DNA from: an uncultured Verrucomicrobiota bacterium | Lineage (GTDB): Bacteria; Verrucomicrobiota; Verrucomicrobiia; Verrucomicrobiales; DEV007 | Length of the DNA: 57,642 bases | Direction of reading: 5' to 3' | NCBI GenBank assembly: GCA_902589825.1 | Contig: CACIUL010000015.1 | Coordinates: 1-57,642, forward strand | In this document: piece by piece, positions 42,672 to 50,784 of the stretch | Layout of the letters: every line of letters starts with the position of its first letter | Numbering within the stretch: position 1 is the first letter of the stretch | Translations under genes and position numbers: made by a program | Notes under the pieces: generated by a model | What the model saw: only the letters and a program-made list of their open reading frames with translations | What the model was told of the DNA's origin: nothing | The model's database searches: none

Positions 42672-43816
42672 ACCCAATATTCAACAACAAATTGAATACC
42701 AACGAAAATGCCAAAGATGCGTTGCGACCGGATTCGGATCCGTCGCCGAAAGAGGCGCACAGCACAGTGGAGGCAAACGAAGCGGGTTCTCCGCAGATTA
42801 TCCGAAAACCCCGGCGCCAGACTGTTCAGGATCTCCTTCGGGATGCAGGCCAATCCGGGGAAATGACCGGCCAACCGGCTAGAGCTTCACGGGGCAGACC
42901 CGATCAACCATCCCCTGTTGCCCGGCCCGTTTCACCCATCCCACCACAAGGGCAGGGGTTCCCGGAAGGGCGTAGTGCTTTGGCTCAACAGCCTTCAATG
43001 GCCCTCGAGCGGAAGGTGCCTGTGGAAAGCGTGATGCCGGATGCCCGACCCGTTGCGAATCAGCATCCTGCCAATGTGAGCAATGTGGCTTCCAACGTTT
43101 TGCTGCAGACCCGAGGACTGGTCAAGGTTTATGACGGTCGTGCTGTGGTTGACGGTGTGGATATTAACGTCAAGGAACGGGAGATCGTCGGGTTGCTTGG
43201 CCCAAACGGGGCCGGAAAAACCACTTCGTTTTACATGATCGTCGGGCTTGTTCAGCCCAATGGTGGCAATGTGGAATTCGCTGGCAGTGACGTCACCAAC
43301 AAACCGATGTATAGGCGTGCAAGGCTTGGCATGGGTTATCTTCCGCAGGAGGAGTCCATTTTCCGCAAATTAACCGTGGAGCAGAATATAATGGCTGTCC
43401 TTGAGACACAGTCATACAGCGCCAGAGAAAGAAGGGAACGGTGCCAGGAACTGATGCGGCGCTTTGGTATAGAGAAATTGGCCAAGAACCTTGCCATTAC
43501 CCTCTCAGGTGGCGAAAAACGGCGCCTGACCATTGCACGATCCCTGGTGGTTAATCCCAAGTTACTGATGCTTGACGAGCCGTTTTCAGGAGTGGACCCA
43601 ATCGCAGTGGGAGAAATTCAGGAAATTATCTGCCAGTTGCGTGAGCAGGGGTTAGCAATCCTTATCACTGACCATAACGTCCGTGAGACCCTGGGAATTG
43701 TGGACCGTGCCTATCTTATCTATGAAGGGAAGGTCCTCATGGAGGGTTCACGCGATGAATTGGTTGGAAATCCTGAGGCGCGAAAGCTCTACCTGGGTGA
43801 GCGCTTCAGCATGTGA
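42668..43816 (+). CDS. lptB: LPS export ABC transporter ATPase with long N-terminal extension
   Basis: 382 aa. The LptB core covers about 143-382: Walker A GPNGAGKTT (178-186), the LptB-type GYLPQEESIFRKLTVEQNI, signature LSGGEKRRLTIARSL, Walker B LLMLDEPFSGVDP and switch TDHNVRETL. Residues 1-142 are a Pro/Gln/Ser/Arg-rich, probably disordered extension absent from E. coli LptB (241 aa). The first start in frame is TTG 42668, immediately after AGGAGGG and overlapping the previous stop. A start inside the extension is possible, but no ATG with a good site was seen. Confidence 0.92.
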   Translation: MNPIFNNKLNTNENAKDALRPDSDPSPKEAHSTVEANEAGSPQIIRKPRRQTVQDLLRDAGQSGEMTGQPARASRGRPDQPSPVARPVSPIPPQGQGFPEGRSALAQQPSMALERKVPVESVMPDARPVANQHPANVSNVASNVLLQTRGLVKVYDGRAVVDGVDINVKEREIVGLLGPNGAGKTTSFYMIVGLVQPNGGNVEFAGSDVTNKPMYRRARLGMGYLPQEESIFRKLTVEQNIMAVLETQSYSARERRERCQELMRRFGIEKLAKNLAITLSGGEKRRLTIARSLVVNPKLLMLDEPFSGVDPIAVGEIQEIICQLREQGLAILITDHNVRETLGIVDRAYLIYEGKVLMEGSRDELVGNPEARKLYLGERFSM

Positions 43817-43839
43817 TTGAACCGGAGATGTAGTCCTCG

Positions 43840-44814
43840 ATGTCGACAAAAAAAGGAAGTAAAAAGAAGCAGGGAAACAGCCTTTCGGTAAAGGAGTTCT
43901 TTGAACGCTATGGTGATGAACTGGGCCTGTCCCTTCACGGTTCGGATGTTGGCTTTGAACGCCTGATCAAGGAACCGACGATTAATCGTCCCGGGTTGGC
44001 CCTTGCCGGATTTTTTACCTATTTTGCGTTCCGGAGAATACAGGTCATAGGGAATTCCGAGAGTTCCTACCTGAATAATTTGCGTCTAGAGGATCGGGTG
44101 AAGCATTTTCAGGACCTTTGTAACCGGAATATCCCCTGTATTATTGTTTCACGGGGCAAGAAGTTGTCTGATGAATTGATTGCCATTGCCGAGGCGAGCG
44201 GAATCTCTGTTTTTAACACCAACATGATCTCGATGAAGTTCATTAATGCGGCAACTATTCGCCTTGAATGGAACTTTGCGCCGGTTACCAGCGAGCATGG
44301 ATGCATGGTGGATGTTCAGGGTATCGGGGTGATGGTGCGCGGCAGCAGCGGTGCGGGGAAAAGTGAGTGTGTGCTCGGCCTGATCGAGCGGGGCGCCAGC
44401 CTCGTGGCAGATGATATTACACGTTTCCGAGCTATTGAAGGGCGTGAATTAATTGGTTCGGCGCCGAATGCCGGGCGCTATCACATGGAGGTGAGGGGGC
44501 TTGGGATCATAAATGTTCCCGCCCTTTTCGGGGTGGCTTCCATGCGTGTTGAGAAGCGACTCGACCTGGTCGTGACGCTCAAGCCTGTAGAGCAGGCCAA
44601 TGAGATGGAGAGGGTTGGAATTCGAAAGAAAACCTATGAAATACTGGGCATCAAGGTGCCTCACGTTGAATTGCCGGTGGCCCCGGGACGGGACATGGCG
44701 GGTTTGGTTGAGGTGGCGGCCCTTGACCAGAAACTCAAGACATTTGGTCATGACAGTGCCGTTGAGTTTGACAAGAAATTGTTGAAAATTATGGCTCAGA
44801 GGCGATTAAGTTAG
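43840..44814 (+). CDS. hprK: HPr kinase/phosphorylase
   Basis: 324 aa. The P-loop GSSGAGKS is at 168-175, preceded by HGCMVDVQGIGVMV. The ADDITRF segment and the EVRGLGIINVPALFG signature are diagnostic. It phosphorylates and dephosphorylates the regulatory Ser of HPr in response to energy and phosphate state. It follows lptB by 23 bp and precedes ptsH by 58 bp, an order that ties the HPr switch to LPS export genes. Confidence 0.96.
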   Translation: MSTKKGSKKKQGNSLSVKEFFERYGDELGLSLHGSDVGFERLIKEPTINRPGLALAGFFTYFAFRRIQVIGNSESSYLNNLRLEDRVKHFQDLCNRNIPCIIVSRGKKLSDELIAIAEASGISVFNTNMISMKFINAATIRLEWNFAPVTSEHGCMVDVQGIGVMVRGSSGAGKSECVLGLIERGASLVADDITRFRAIEGRELIGSAPNAGRYHMEVRGLGIINVPALFGVASMRVEKRLDLVVTLKPVEQANEMERVGIRKKTYEILGIKVPHVELPVAPGRDMAGLVEVAALDQKLKTFGHDSAVEFDKKLLKIMAQRRLS

Positions 44815-44833
44815 CCTCCCGTTACCGGGGAGG
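44815..44833 (+). terminator. Hairpin between hprK and ptsH
   Basis: CCTCCC (44815-44820) can pair with GGGAGG (44828-44833), immediately after the hprK stop. The tail TATTTAT is a weak U-tract, so this is better seen as an attenuator or mRNA stabiliser than as a full terminator. Confidence 0.4.
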
Positions 44834-44872
44834 TATTTATCGGGTGGAGCTTAAGCAAGCCTGTTTTTAATC

Positions 44873-45157
44873 ATGGAGGTTAACCAGAATTCTCTCCGCA
44901 AGGAGTTCGTCATCAATAATAAGCTTGGCTTACATGCCCGTCCGGCTGCGATGTTCGTCAAGCTGGCGAACACCTTTGATGCCGAGATATGGGTTGGCAA
45001 TGAGGATGATGAGGTTAACGGCAAGAGTATTATGGGACTGATGATGTTGGCTGCCGCCAGTGGTACCACAATATCAATCAGTGCAGAGGGTGATGATGCG
45101 ATTGCTGCCGTTTCGGCCCTTGGTGACCTTGTTGAGGGAGGGTTTGAGGAGAATTAA
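44873..45157 (+). CDS. ptsH: Phosphocarrier protein HPr
   Basis: 94 aa. The histidine phosphorylated by enzyme I is His21 in GLHARPA. The HprK target is Ser52 in NGKSIMGLMML, so both sites are intact. A six-residue N-terminal extension precedes the usual start. It lies between hprK and ptsI. With no EII gene in sight, a regulatory rather than transport role is likely. Confidence 0.96.
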   Translation: MEVNQNSLRKEFVINNKLGLHARPAAMFVKLANTFDAEIWVGNEDDEVNGKSIMGLMMLAAASGTTISISAEGDDAIAAVSALGDLVEGGFEEN

Positions 45158-45224
45158 AAGATAACAATCCTGCAATCCCGACATTGGTGCTTTTGCAGTG
45201 TCAATGCCCGGTTGGATTTCCTTT

Positions 45225-47000
45225 ATGTCCGATATTGATAAGAAAAATTCCCGTGAGGAGATACGTTTCTCCGGCCTTGCCGTGTCTCCTGGCATAGGTA
45301 CAGGGAAAGCATTCGTGCACGGTGCCATTGCCGTGGAACCTGAAACCTACCAGGTTGGTCAGGAGGATATTGAGGCAGAGATTGCAAGGATGGAAGTGGC
45401 CCTGGCGGATACAAGGAAGCAGATTGAGCAACTGCAGGATCAGGTTGGCCGGAGTTCAGGTAATCACCGTGAGGTTGGCATCTTTGATGCGCATCTCCTG
45501 ATGCTTGAGGATCGCAGTGTGCTGGATGAAGTGGTGGGAATTGTTCGCGGGGAGATGGTCAACATTGAGTCCGCATTGTACCGGGTTATCAATAATTATA
45601 TATCCGTGTTACGGGCCAGTAACGATGTTTACTTAAGGCAGCGTGTTATTGATTTTGAGGATGTCATGCGCCGGATCCTGCGCAATTTGTCATTAATGCG
45701 ACCTGCTGACCAGAGGGTTCGGCATGAGCATATTCTCATCGCTCATGAGCTGACTCCGTCAGATACAGCCGCAATGGACCGATCACTGGTGATGGGGTTT
45801 GCAACGGAAGTGGGCGGCAGTACTGCCCATACCGCTATTATTGCGCGTTCCCTTGGTTTGCCGGCCGTGGTGGGATTGCGGGGGATATGCGATGCAATCC
45901 ATACCGGGGACGCACTGCTGATTGACGGCTACAACGGTATCCTGATCATTAATCCCTCGGCGGAAACTCTGTCGGAATATGATGTCCTCGCTGATGAAAA
46001 GAGCTCAGCAGCAAAGTGCCTCGAGGAAATCAGGGACAGTAAACCCGAGACTTCCGACGGCAGGGAAATCACCCTCTCGGCAAATATAGAGTTTGAGCAT
46101 GAGGTATCCATCGCCAAGGGCAACGGTGCCCAGGGGATTGGACTTTACCGTACTGAGTTCTTTTACATGCACGATGGGAATATGCCCAGTGAAGAACACC
46201 AGGTTGAGAATTACAGCAGGGTGGCCAGGGGCATTGCACCTGACGGCGTGATTATCCGCACGGTGGATATTGGGGGTGACAAGCTTCCTGATGGCCTTGC
46301 TGAGCCTGAGGCGAACCCCTTCCTTGGCTGGCGCGGGGTTCGGCTGACCCTTGCCAGGACAGAGATGTTCAAGACACAAATACGTGCCATTCTGCGTGCT
46401 GGAGCAGCCGGAGATGTCAGCGTGATGTTCCCCATGCTCTCAACCCTTGATGAAGTGCAAACGTGTCGGCATTTGCTCGAGGAATGCGCTGAGGAACTGG
46501 AAAGGGAAGGTGTTGAACACAGCCGGCGCATTGATATTGGAGCCATGATTGAGGTTCCCAGTGCAGCCCTCATAGCCGACCAGATTGCTGCAGAGGTGGA
46601 TTTCTTGAGCGTGGGCACCAATGACCTCATCCAGTATACCATGGCAGTTGACCGGGTTAATGATCAGGTGGCCGACCTTTACCAGCCTTTGAACCCCGCG
46701 GTGGTCAGGTTATTGAAGATGATCGTGAGTGCCGGACATGATCAGGATATATGGGTAGGTGTCTGTGGTGAGATGGCTTCGGACTTGCTGTGTGTTCCCT
46801 TGCTTGTGGGTCTTGGGTTTGATGAATTCAGTGTCAGTGCACCGCGGGTTCCAGCTGTCAAACATGCCCTGAGAAGCCTTTCATATGAGCAATGCAAGGC
46901 AATGGCTTCAGAGGTGGCGGCCTGTTCAGGCCAGGAGGAAATTCTTGAGCATTGTCGTGCCTTGGCTGTGCAGAGCTACCCGGGATTGTTGTCCCGGTGA
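45225..47000 (+). CDS. ptsI: Phosphoenolpyruvate-protein phosphotransferase (enzyme I)
   Basis: 591 aa from ATG 45225, the start that fits the family; GTG 45198 and ATG 45204 are alternatives. The phosphorylated His is about residue 202 in GGSTAHTAIIARSLGLPAVVG. The PEP site includes GIGLYRTEFFYM and EANPFLGWRGVRL, and VCGEMASD holds the C-terminal active-site Cys. It transfers phosphate from PEP to HPr. It lies 67 bp after ptsH. Confidence 0.96.
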   Translation: MSDIDKKNSREEIRFSGLAVSPGIGTGKAFVHGAIAVEPETYQVGQEDIEAEIARMEVALADTRKQIEQLQDQVGRSSGNHREVGIFDAHLLMLEDRSVLDEVVGIVRGEMVNIESALYRVINNYISVLRASNDVYLRQRVIDFEDVMRRILRNLSLMRPADQRVRHEHILIAHELTPSDTAAMDRSLVMGFATEVGGSTAHTAIIARSLGLPAVVGLRGICDAIHTGDALLIDGYNGILIINPSAETLSEYDVLADEKSSAAKCLEEIRDSKPETSDGREITLSANIEFEHEVSIAKGNGAQGIGLYRTEFFYMHDGNMPSEEHQVENYSRVARGIAPDGVIIRTVDIGGDKLPDGLAEPEANPFLGWRGVRLTLARTEMFKTQIRAILRAGAAGDVSVMFPMLSTLDEVQTCRHLLEECAEELEREGVEHSRRIDIGAMIEVPSAALIADQIAAEVDFLSVGTNDLIQYTMAVDRVNDQVADLYQPLNPAVVRLLKMIVSAGHDQDIWVGVCGEMASDLLCVPLLVGLGFDEFSVSAPRVPAVKHALRSLSYEQCKAMASEVAACSGQEEILEHCRALAVQSYPGLLSR

Positions 47001-47030
47001 ACTAGCTGTTTGCCGGCCCCGGGTCCTTTC

Positions 47031-47059
47031 AGGCGGCCCATTCAAGTTGAATGGTGCCT
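47031..47059 (+). terminator. Hairpin downstream of ptsI
   Basis: CCATTCAA (47038-47045) and TTGAATGG (47047-47054) form a perfect 8-bp stem, extended by AGGC (47031-47034) with GCCT (47056-47059) across small bulges. It starts 30 bp after the ptsI stop. There is no U-tract, so termination is uncertain; it may protect the mRNA 3' end. Confidence 0.4.
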
Positions 47060-47209
47060 GCGACCAAGGTGTAGCAAATAATCAAAACAGCCTGCTTGCC
47101 ATCCGCACATGGAAGTGCCGTAATATACGTAGCAGCACCATGTCGAGACATGGGTCACCTTAAGCGGAGAGCATCTTGTCAGCTCCCCTATATTCCCGGC
47201 AGGAAAACC

Positions 47210-47620
47210 CTATTCCGGGTTGTCTGCTGGCGGTGGCGTCGGGGCGGCAGCACCAACACCTGGAGCACCTGCAGCTGCAAGCTGATTACCGCCGACAATT
47301 CCAAAGATGCCCCCCAGGATTGCAATGGGACCGGTGAAATAATTCGCGGCAATGGTGGTAATGATGCCAGCAATGAGCATCATGATGCCACAGGCTTTTG
47401 GCTTGAAGAAGGCCACGATGCCCAGGGGAATAATGAGTATGGAAATCCAGAAAGCGACAGCACCCATGGTTGCAGCGTTCTCTCCTGCTGCCTGCAGGCT
47501 GCCGTCTTCTGCCGCTGCTCCCAACCCGGCACCCATGGCACCGACAGCGACGGTTGCAAAACCGCCTATTGCGCCAAAAATACCTGCTACAATTCCAAGA
47601 ACACCTGCTGCTACTTTCAT
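47210..47620 (-). CDS. Small membrane protein of unknown function
   Basis: 136 aa with four Ala/Gly/Ile-rich membrane segments (about 4-35, 50-70, 75-92 and 95-112) and a Pro/Ala-rich hydrophilic tail. The pattern is like the DUF4064 or tetraspan small membrane proteins of many bacteria, but no motif settles the family. The ATG at 47620 is preceded by an A-rich leader without Shine-Dalgarno. It converges on ptsI across a 209-bp gap and stands alone. Confidence 0.65.
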   Translation of the reverse strand: MKVAAGVLGIVAGIFGAIGGFATVAVGAMGAGLGAAAEDGSLQAAGENAATMGAVAFWISILIIPLGIVAFFKPKACGIMMLIAGIITTIAANYFTGPIAILGGIFGIVGGNQLAAAGAPGVGAAAPTPPPADNPE

Positions 47621-47960
47621 CTGATTATTTTGATTTTAGGTTAAGCTACTTATAATAAAGTATATAGAAATATAAGTATATGTTCACCAAATATCCTTTT
47701 TGTCAATTATTCGGGTAGATGGGTTTTCGTCTCGGGTAATCGTGGCGGGAGAGATAGGTGATTTGAAACCGCCTTTCATATCTTGTAACCAGTTGATTGA
47801 GAGTATCATAAAAGAAAATTTCTTTGCTATGGACTTCGCGTCATTATTCACGCAAGTCAGGCATCAGGTTGGTTGCCGATATTTGGTTTTATCGGTTATA
47901 GAGCACTTGAAGTGTTGTGCTGGACATGTTTAGTTACCAGCCCCGAATTATTGAGGTCAT
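47621..47960. other. Intergenic region between membrane protein and tRNA-Leu
   Basis: 340 bp without a credible gene. The left end (47641-47700) is very AT-rich and probably holds the promoter of the minus-strand gene, with a TATACT-like element at 47659-47664. A 77-codon TTG-started frame from 47700 shows no protein character. A promoter candidate for tRNA-Leu lies at 47875-47903. Confidence 0.5.
47875..47903 (+). promoter_or_regulatory. Promoter candidate for tRNA-Leu
   Basis: TTGCCG (47875-47880) and TTATAG (47898-47903) are exactly 17 bp apart. They lie 57 bases before the tRNA, a plausible distance for a 5' leader removed by RNase P. Confidence 0.4.
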
Positions 47961-48044
47961 GCTCACGTGGCGGAATTGGTAGACGCGCTAGATTCAGGTT
48001 CTAGTGGGGGCAACCCCGTGGATGTTCGAGTCATCTCGTGAGCA
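47961..48044 (+). tRNA. tRNA-Leu (anticodon CAG)
   Basis: Acceptor arms GCTCACG and CGTGAGC pair fully and the discriminator is A, as for Leu. Anticodon stem CTAGA/TCTAG carries loop TTCAGGT with anticodon CAG. A long variable arm (GGGG-CAA-CCCC region) marks the class II type. The T loop is TTCGAGT. CCA is not encoded, unlike in the tRNA-Gln of this window. Confidence 0.94.
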
Positions 48045-48108
48045 CTTTTTGATCTTGCTGTGGTTTGTTGCACAGCGAGGATTTTCGGTGAGACTCTCGG
48101 CTGCAGCT

Positions 48109-48783
48109 ATGCAGGACCCCGAATATGTTAAAGAGGCATTTGCAGGTATTGCTGACCGGTATGTGGTCACCAATCATGTATTGAGCCTTGGCATCGATAT
48201 CCTTTGGCGGCGCCGGGTGGCAAAAATGGTGCATAAAATGTCACCGTCCAGGATTCTTGATGTGGCCACCGGCAGCGGGGACATGGCCCTTGAGATGGAG
48301 CGGGTTTGTACCGGGGCGGAGATTACCGGAACGGATTTTTGTGCGCCAATGCTTGAGCAGGCGAACCGTCGCGGACTGAAGAATACGGTGCTTGCCGATG
48401 CGCTCAACCTGCCTTTCGAGGATGGTGAGTTTTGTGCATTAACCGTGTGTTTCGGCTTGCGAAATATGCAAGACTGGGAAAAGGCCCTCAGGGAGATGGG
48501 CAGGGTCCTGAAGCCGGGGGGGGAACTTGTCATCCTGGATTTTTCGTTGCCGCGGATCAAGTTAATGCGCGGCATCTACCGCCTTTATTTACATACTCTT
48601 CTTCCAGCTATTGCGGGTATGATTACCGGCAGGCGTGAGGCTTATCGCTACCTAGGCAGCAGCATTGAGTCATTTCCATCAGGCATGGAAATGTGTGACC
48701 TGATAGAAAGCGTAGGGTTTTTCAAAATAAGGCAAAGGCCACTGTTCCCGGGTGTTGCTACCATTTATTCGGCCATAAGATAG
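48109..48783 (+). CDS. ubiE: Demethylmenaquinone/ubiquinone methyltransferase
   Basis: 224 aa from ATG 48109; a GTG at 48088 with GCGAGG upstream is an alternative. The family start EAFAGIADRYVVTNHVLSLGIDILWRR is present, as are SAM motif DVATGSGDM, the FGLRNMQDWEKALREMGRVLKPGG block and the C-terminal GVATIYSA. It C-methylates the quinone ring in menaquinone or ubiquinone synthesis; which quinone cannot be told here. It starts 64 bp after tRNA-Leu and converges on the DUF4340 gene. Confidence 0.92.
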   Translation: MQDPEYVKEAFAGIADRYVVTNHVLSLGIDILWRRRVAKMVHKMSPSRILDVATGSGDMALEMERVCTGAEITGTDFCAPMLEQANRRGLKNTVLADALNLPFEDGEFCALTVCFGLRNMQDWEKALREMGRVLKPGGELVILDFSLPRIKLMRGIYRLYLHTLLPAIAGMITGRREAYRYLGSSIESFPSGMEMCDLIESVGFFKIRQRPLFPGVATIYSAIR

Positions 48784-48791
48784 AACAAGGC

Positions 48792-48840
48792 ACATTCCAC
48801 GTGTTATTCCTCGACTGTTTTGTTACAGGGGGAATGTTTT
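48792..48840 (+). terminator. Possible bidirectional terminator after the quinone methyltransferase gene
   Basis: ACATTCC (48792-48798) can pair with GGAATGT (48831-48837), followed by TTTT. The loop is long (32 bases), so the structure is only a candidate. It sits in the 66-bp gap between two convergent genes. Confidence 0.3.
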
Positions 48841-48849
48841 ATTCACTGG

Positions 48850-50760
48850 CTACTCTGCACCGGGCGGAGTATTTGATATTACTGGCGAGGTTGCACGAAT
48901 GACCGGCAGGTCGAGGATCTCGAAGTTGAGCCGATCCATGACGCACATCTCCGGGTTGTCATTGACCCGTGCGTAGAAAAGGGTGTTCGCCCCGTCCGGG
49001 TTGATGGGGGCAATATCAATCTTATAGGTGTATTGTTCCCCCTTGGCGTCAGCAAGAACAAACTCAATGTGCCGGATCGGGTTTAGCAGTGCGATCTCTC
49101 CATCGCCTGGATTTTTGCTTAACCAGCGGGTGGCACGGATTGGCAGACTGAGTTGCTGGGCCAGCTTGAGGGCCTGCCCTGTATCTATACGCGCCGAGAT
49201 GTCCTCCCCGGCAAGGCTTCCTGTCCACTTATTGGTTTCGTGAAGGTAGTCTAGCTTGAGTTCTGGTTGTGGCGGTTTTGATGTCTTGATCGAGCGGAGA
49301 TTGGCGAGGTTAAAACTCGGCCAGAGGTAGAGTGTTTTGAAGTCGAGGGGCCGGATGGGAATGATTGGCGGAAAAGCCGGGCTCAACCGGACTACCGTTC
49401 CGCTGTCTTTTACCGTTGCATAATACTCGATAATGTCCTGGTTCTTGGCCACCTGGCCTTTTACCAGCAGTGTTTTTGCCGCACTGATCAGGTTGGGGGA
49501 ACCATCATCCTTGGTGGGGTTTTCGGGATCCTGCTGAACGGTGGTGATGGTGAGAGTCAGGGTCGGTTTGTCCAGTCCATAAGGGCTGAGGTCAATTGCG
49601 GCATCCGCCATGAAATCGCGAACCTGCTCGACTGCCAGGGCCTTTAGCATCCTGTAAACCCGTTGTCGGTTTGCTTGTGTTTTTTTCTCAGTCTCAATTA
49701 CCTGCCATCCGTTATTGTCCTGCATAAGTGAGACTTTATGGTTAGGCTTGGCATGAATCTCGATGGCCAGCACGGATTTGGGGTTGAAAGGCATCAGACG
49801 CTTGTCCCGCAGGTCATTGGGATTGATCCCGATTTCATCAATCAACTTTGGATCAATGCGGAAGACAGGTGCCCGGTCTGATACCTTTGCATATCCGGTT
49901 TTGCCATCCGGGGATTTAGCCAGTTGCATACGGACCGGTCCGGTGATGGATCGCCTCCAGACAGACACTGTTTTTGAGCCGGTGGCAAATGCGGCAGTCA
50001 CTTCGCTGTCGGGATTATCGATGAACCCGCTGGCACTCAGGTTGGCAATGAGTGCCCGCCTTGCAGAAACTGCATCCGGATCAGCTCCCGTGCGTAACGG
50101 TTTGGTGATAATCCAGGGGGAGTTCTCGGGTTTGCCTTCCATGACAAGTGAGGCTTCCGTTCCCTGCTGAACCTTGACCCGCCACATTTTTTCAACAGGT
50201 ATGGCAAGTAATCGAATGTCCCGCAGCGCATCATGGGCAACCTCTGCAAGGAGTCGTGCATCCGACCAGCAGGCAAAAGGGGTTTCCTCTTCCCAGCGAG
50301 CATAAATGGAATCAACAAAACCGGCGTCATTCCCGAACTTCAGGATGCCGATTTGCTTTCCATCCAATCCCCCGAGGGTCAGTTCAAGATCAGGGTCATT
50401 GAGTCCCATTGTGTCAATGGATGGGGCATTTTCCCCCTTGATATCCTGTTGTTTTTTCAGGTTTACCAGGGTCGTCAACAATTCCTCTATTTGCTTTGCA
50501 TCTGCCCGGTCATTGACCGGTGCGGTCATGTTCCAGTTGTCCTTGTCCTTGTCCTTGTCCTTGTCCTTGCTGTCGCGTTCCAGGATGATGGTCCCGCTTG
50601 CACTGGTAATTTTCAATTCGCCAATTTCATCGGTATTCGAGACCGGTATGGCGCTGAAATTACGGCTCTCCGTGTCATTGTAGTTGTGGTCAATGACAAA
50701 CATGTAGACCGCCACGACCACGGTAATGGCGGCGATTATTGCGGTCGTGCGTGTGGTCAT
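48850..50760 (-). CDS. DUF4340 domain protein of the Gld-like ABC cluster
   Basis: 636 aa. One N-terminal membrane helix (about 7-23) is followed by a large periplasmic part. DUF4340-like features recur: LKITSASGTIILERDS, then W-containing strands, and a blockwise repeat of thioredoxin-less beta/alpha modules (MGLNDPDLELTL, LSPYGLDKPTLTLTI). Residues 65-74 are five Lys-Asp pairs encoded by a hexanucleotide repeat. It is the last gene of a four-gene unit (ATPase, permease, GldG-like, DUF4340), 24 bp after the GldG-like gene. The cluster type is common outside gliding bacteria; its function is unknown. Confidence 0.8.
   Translation of the reverse strand: MTTRTTAIIAAITVVVAVYMFVIDHNYNDTESRNFSAIPVSNTDEIGELKITSASGTIILERDSKDKDKDKDKDNWNMTAPVNDRADAKQIEELLTTLVNLKKQQDIKGENAPSIDTMGLNDPDLELTLGGLDGKQIGILKFGNDAGFVDSIYARWEEETPFACWSDARLLAEVAHDALRDIRLLAIPVEKMWRVKVQQGTEASLVMEGKPENSPWIITKPLRTGADPDAVSARRALIANLSASGFIDNPDSEVTAAFATGSKTVSVWRRSITGPVRMQLAKSPDGKTGYAKVSDRAPVFRIDPKLIDEIGINPNDLRDKRLMPFNPKSVLAIEIHAKPNHKVSLMQDNNGWQVIETEKKTQANRQRVYRMLKALAVEQVRDFMADAAIDLSPYGLDKPTLTLTITTVQQDPENPTKDDGSPNLISAAKTLLVKGQVAKNQDIIEYYATVKDSGTVVRLSPAFPPIIPIRPLDFKTLYLWPSFNLANLRSIKTSKPPQPELKLDYLHETNKWTGSLAGEDISARIDTGQALKLAQQLSLPIRATRWLSKNPGDGEIALLNPIRHIEFVLADAKGEQYTYKIDIAPINPDGANTLFYARVNDNPEMCVMDRLNFEILDLPVIRATSPVISNTPPGAE
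50537..50566 (-). repeat. Hexanucleotide microsatellite, five perfect copies
   Basis: TTGTCC is repeated five times on the plus strand and encodes (Lys-Asp)5 on the minus strand. Changes in copy number would keep the reading frame, altering linker length only. Confidence 0.9.
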
Positions 50761-50784
50761 GGGATCGTGATTGGCTAGACTTGA

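Noticed and set aside
42708..42725. ATG after an A/C-rich run as alternative lptB start
   Set aside because: It is not in the lptB frame.
47001..47209. Small SRP RNA or tmRNA after ptsI
   Set aside because: The conserved SRP tetraloop region and tmRNA ends were not found on either strand.
47700..47933. 77-codon frame before tRNA-Leu
   Set aside because: TTG start, no ribosome site, no protein-like composition; probably intergenic.
48004..48108. N-terminal extension of the quinone methyltransferase into tRNA-Leu
   Set aside because: It would read through the tRNA 3' half; family similarity begins after ATG 48109.
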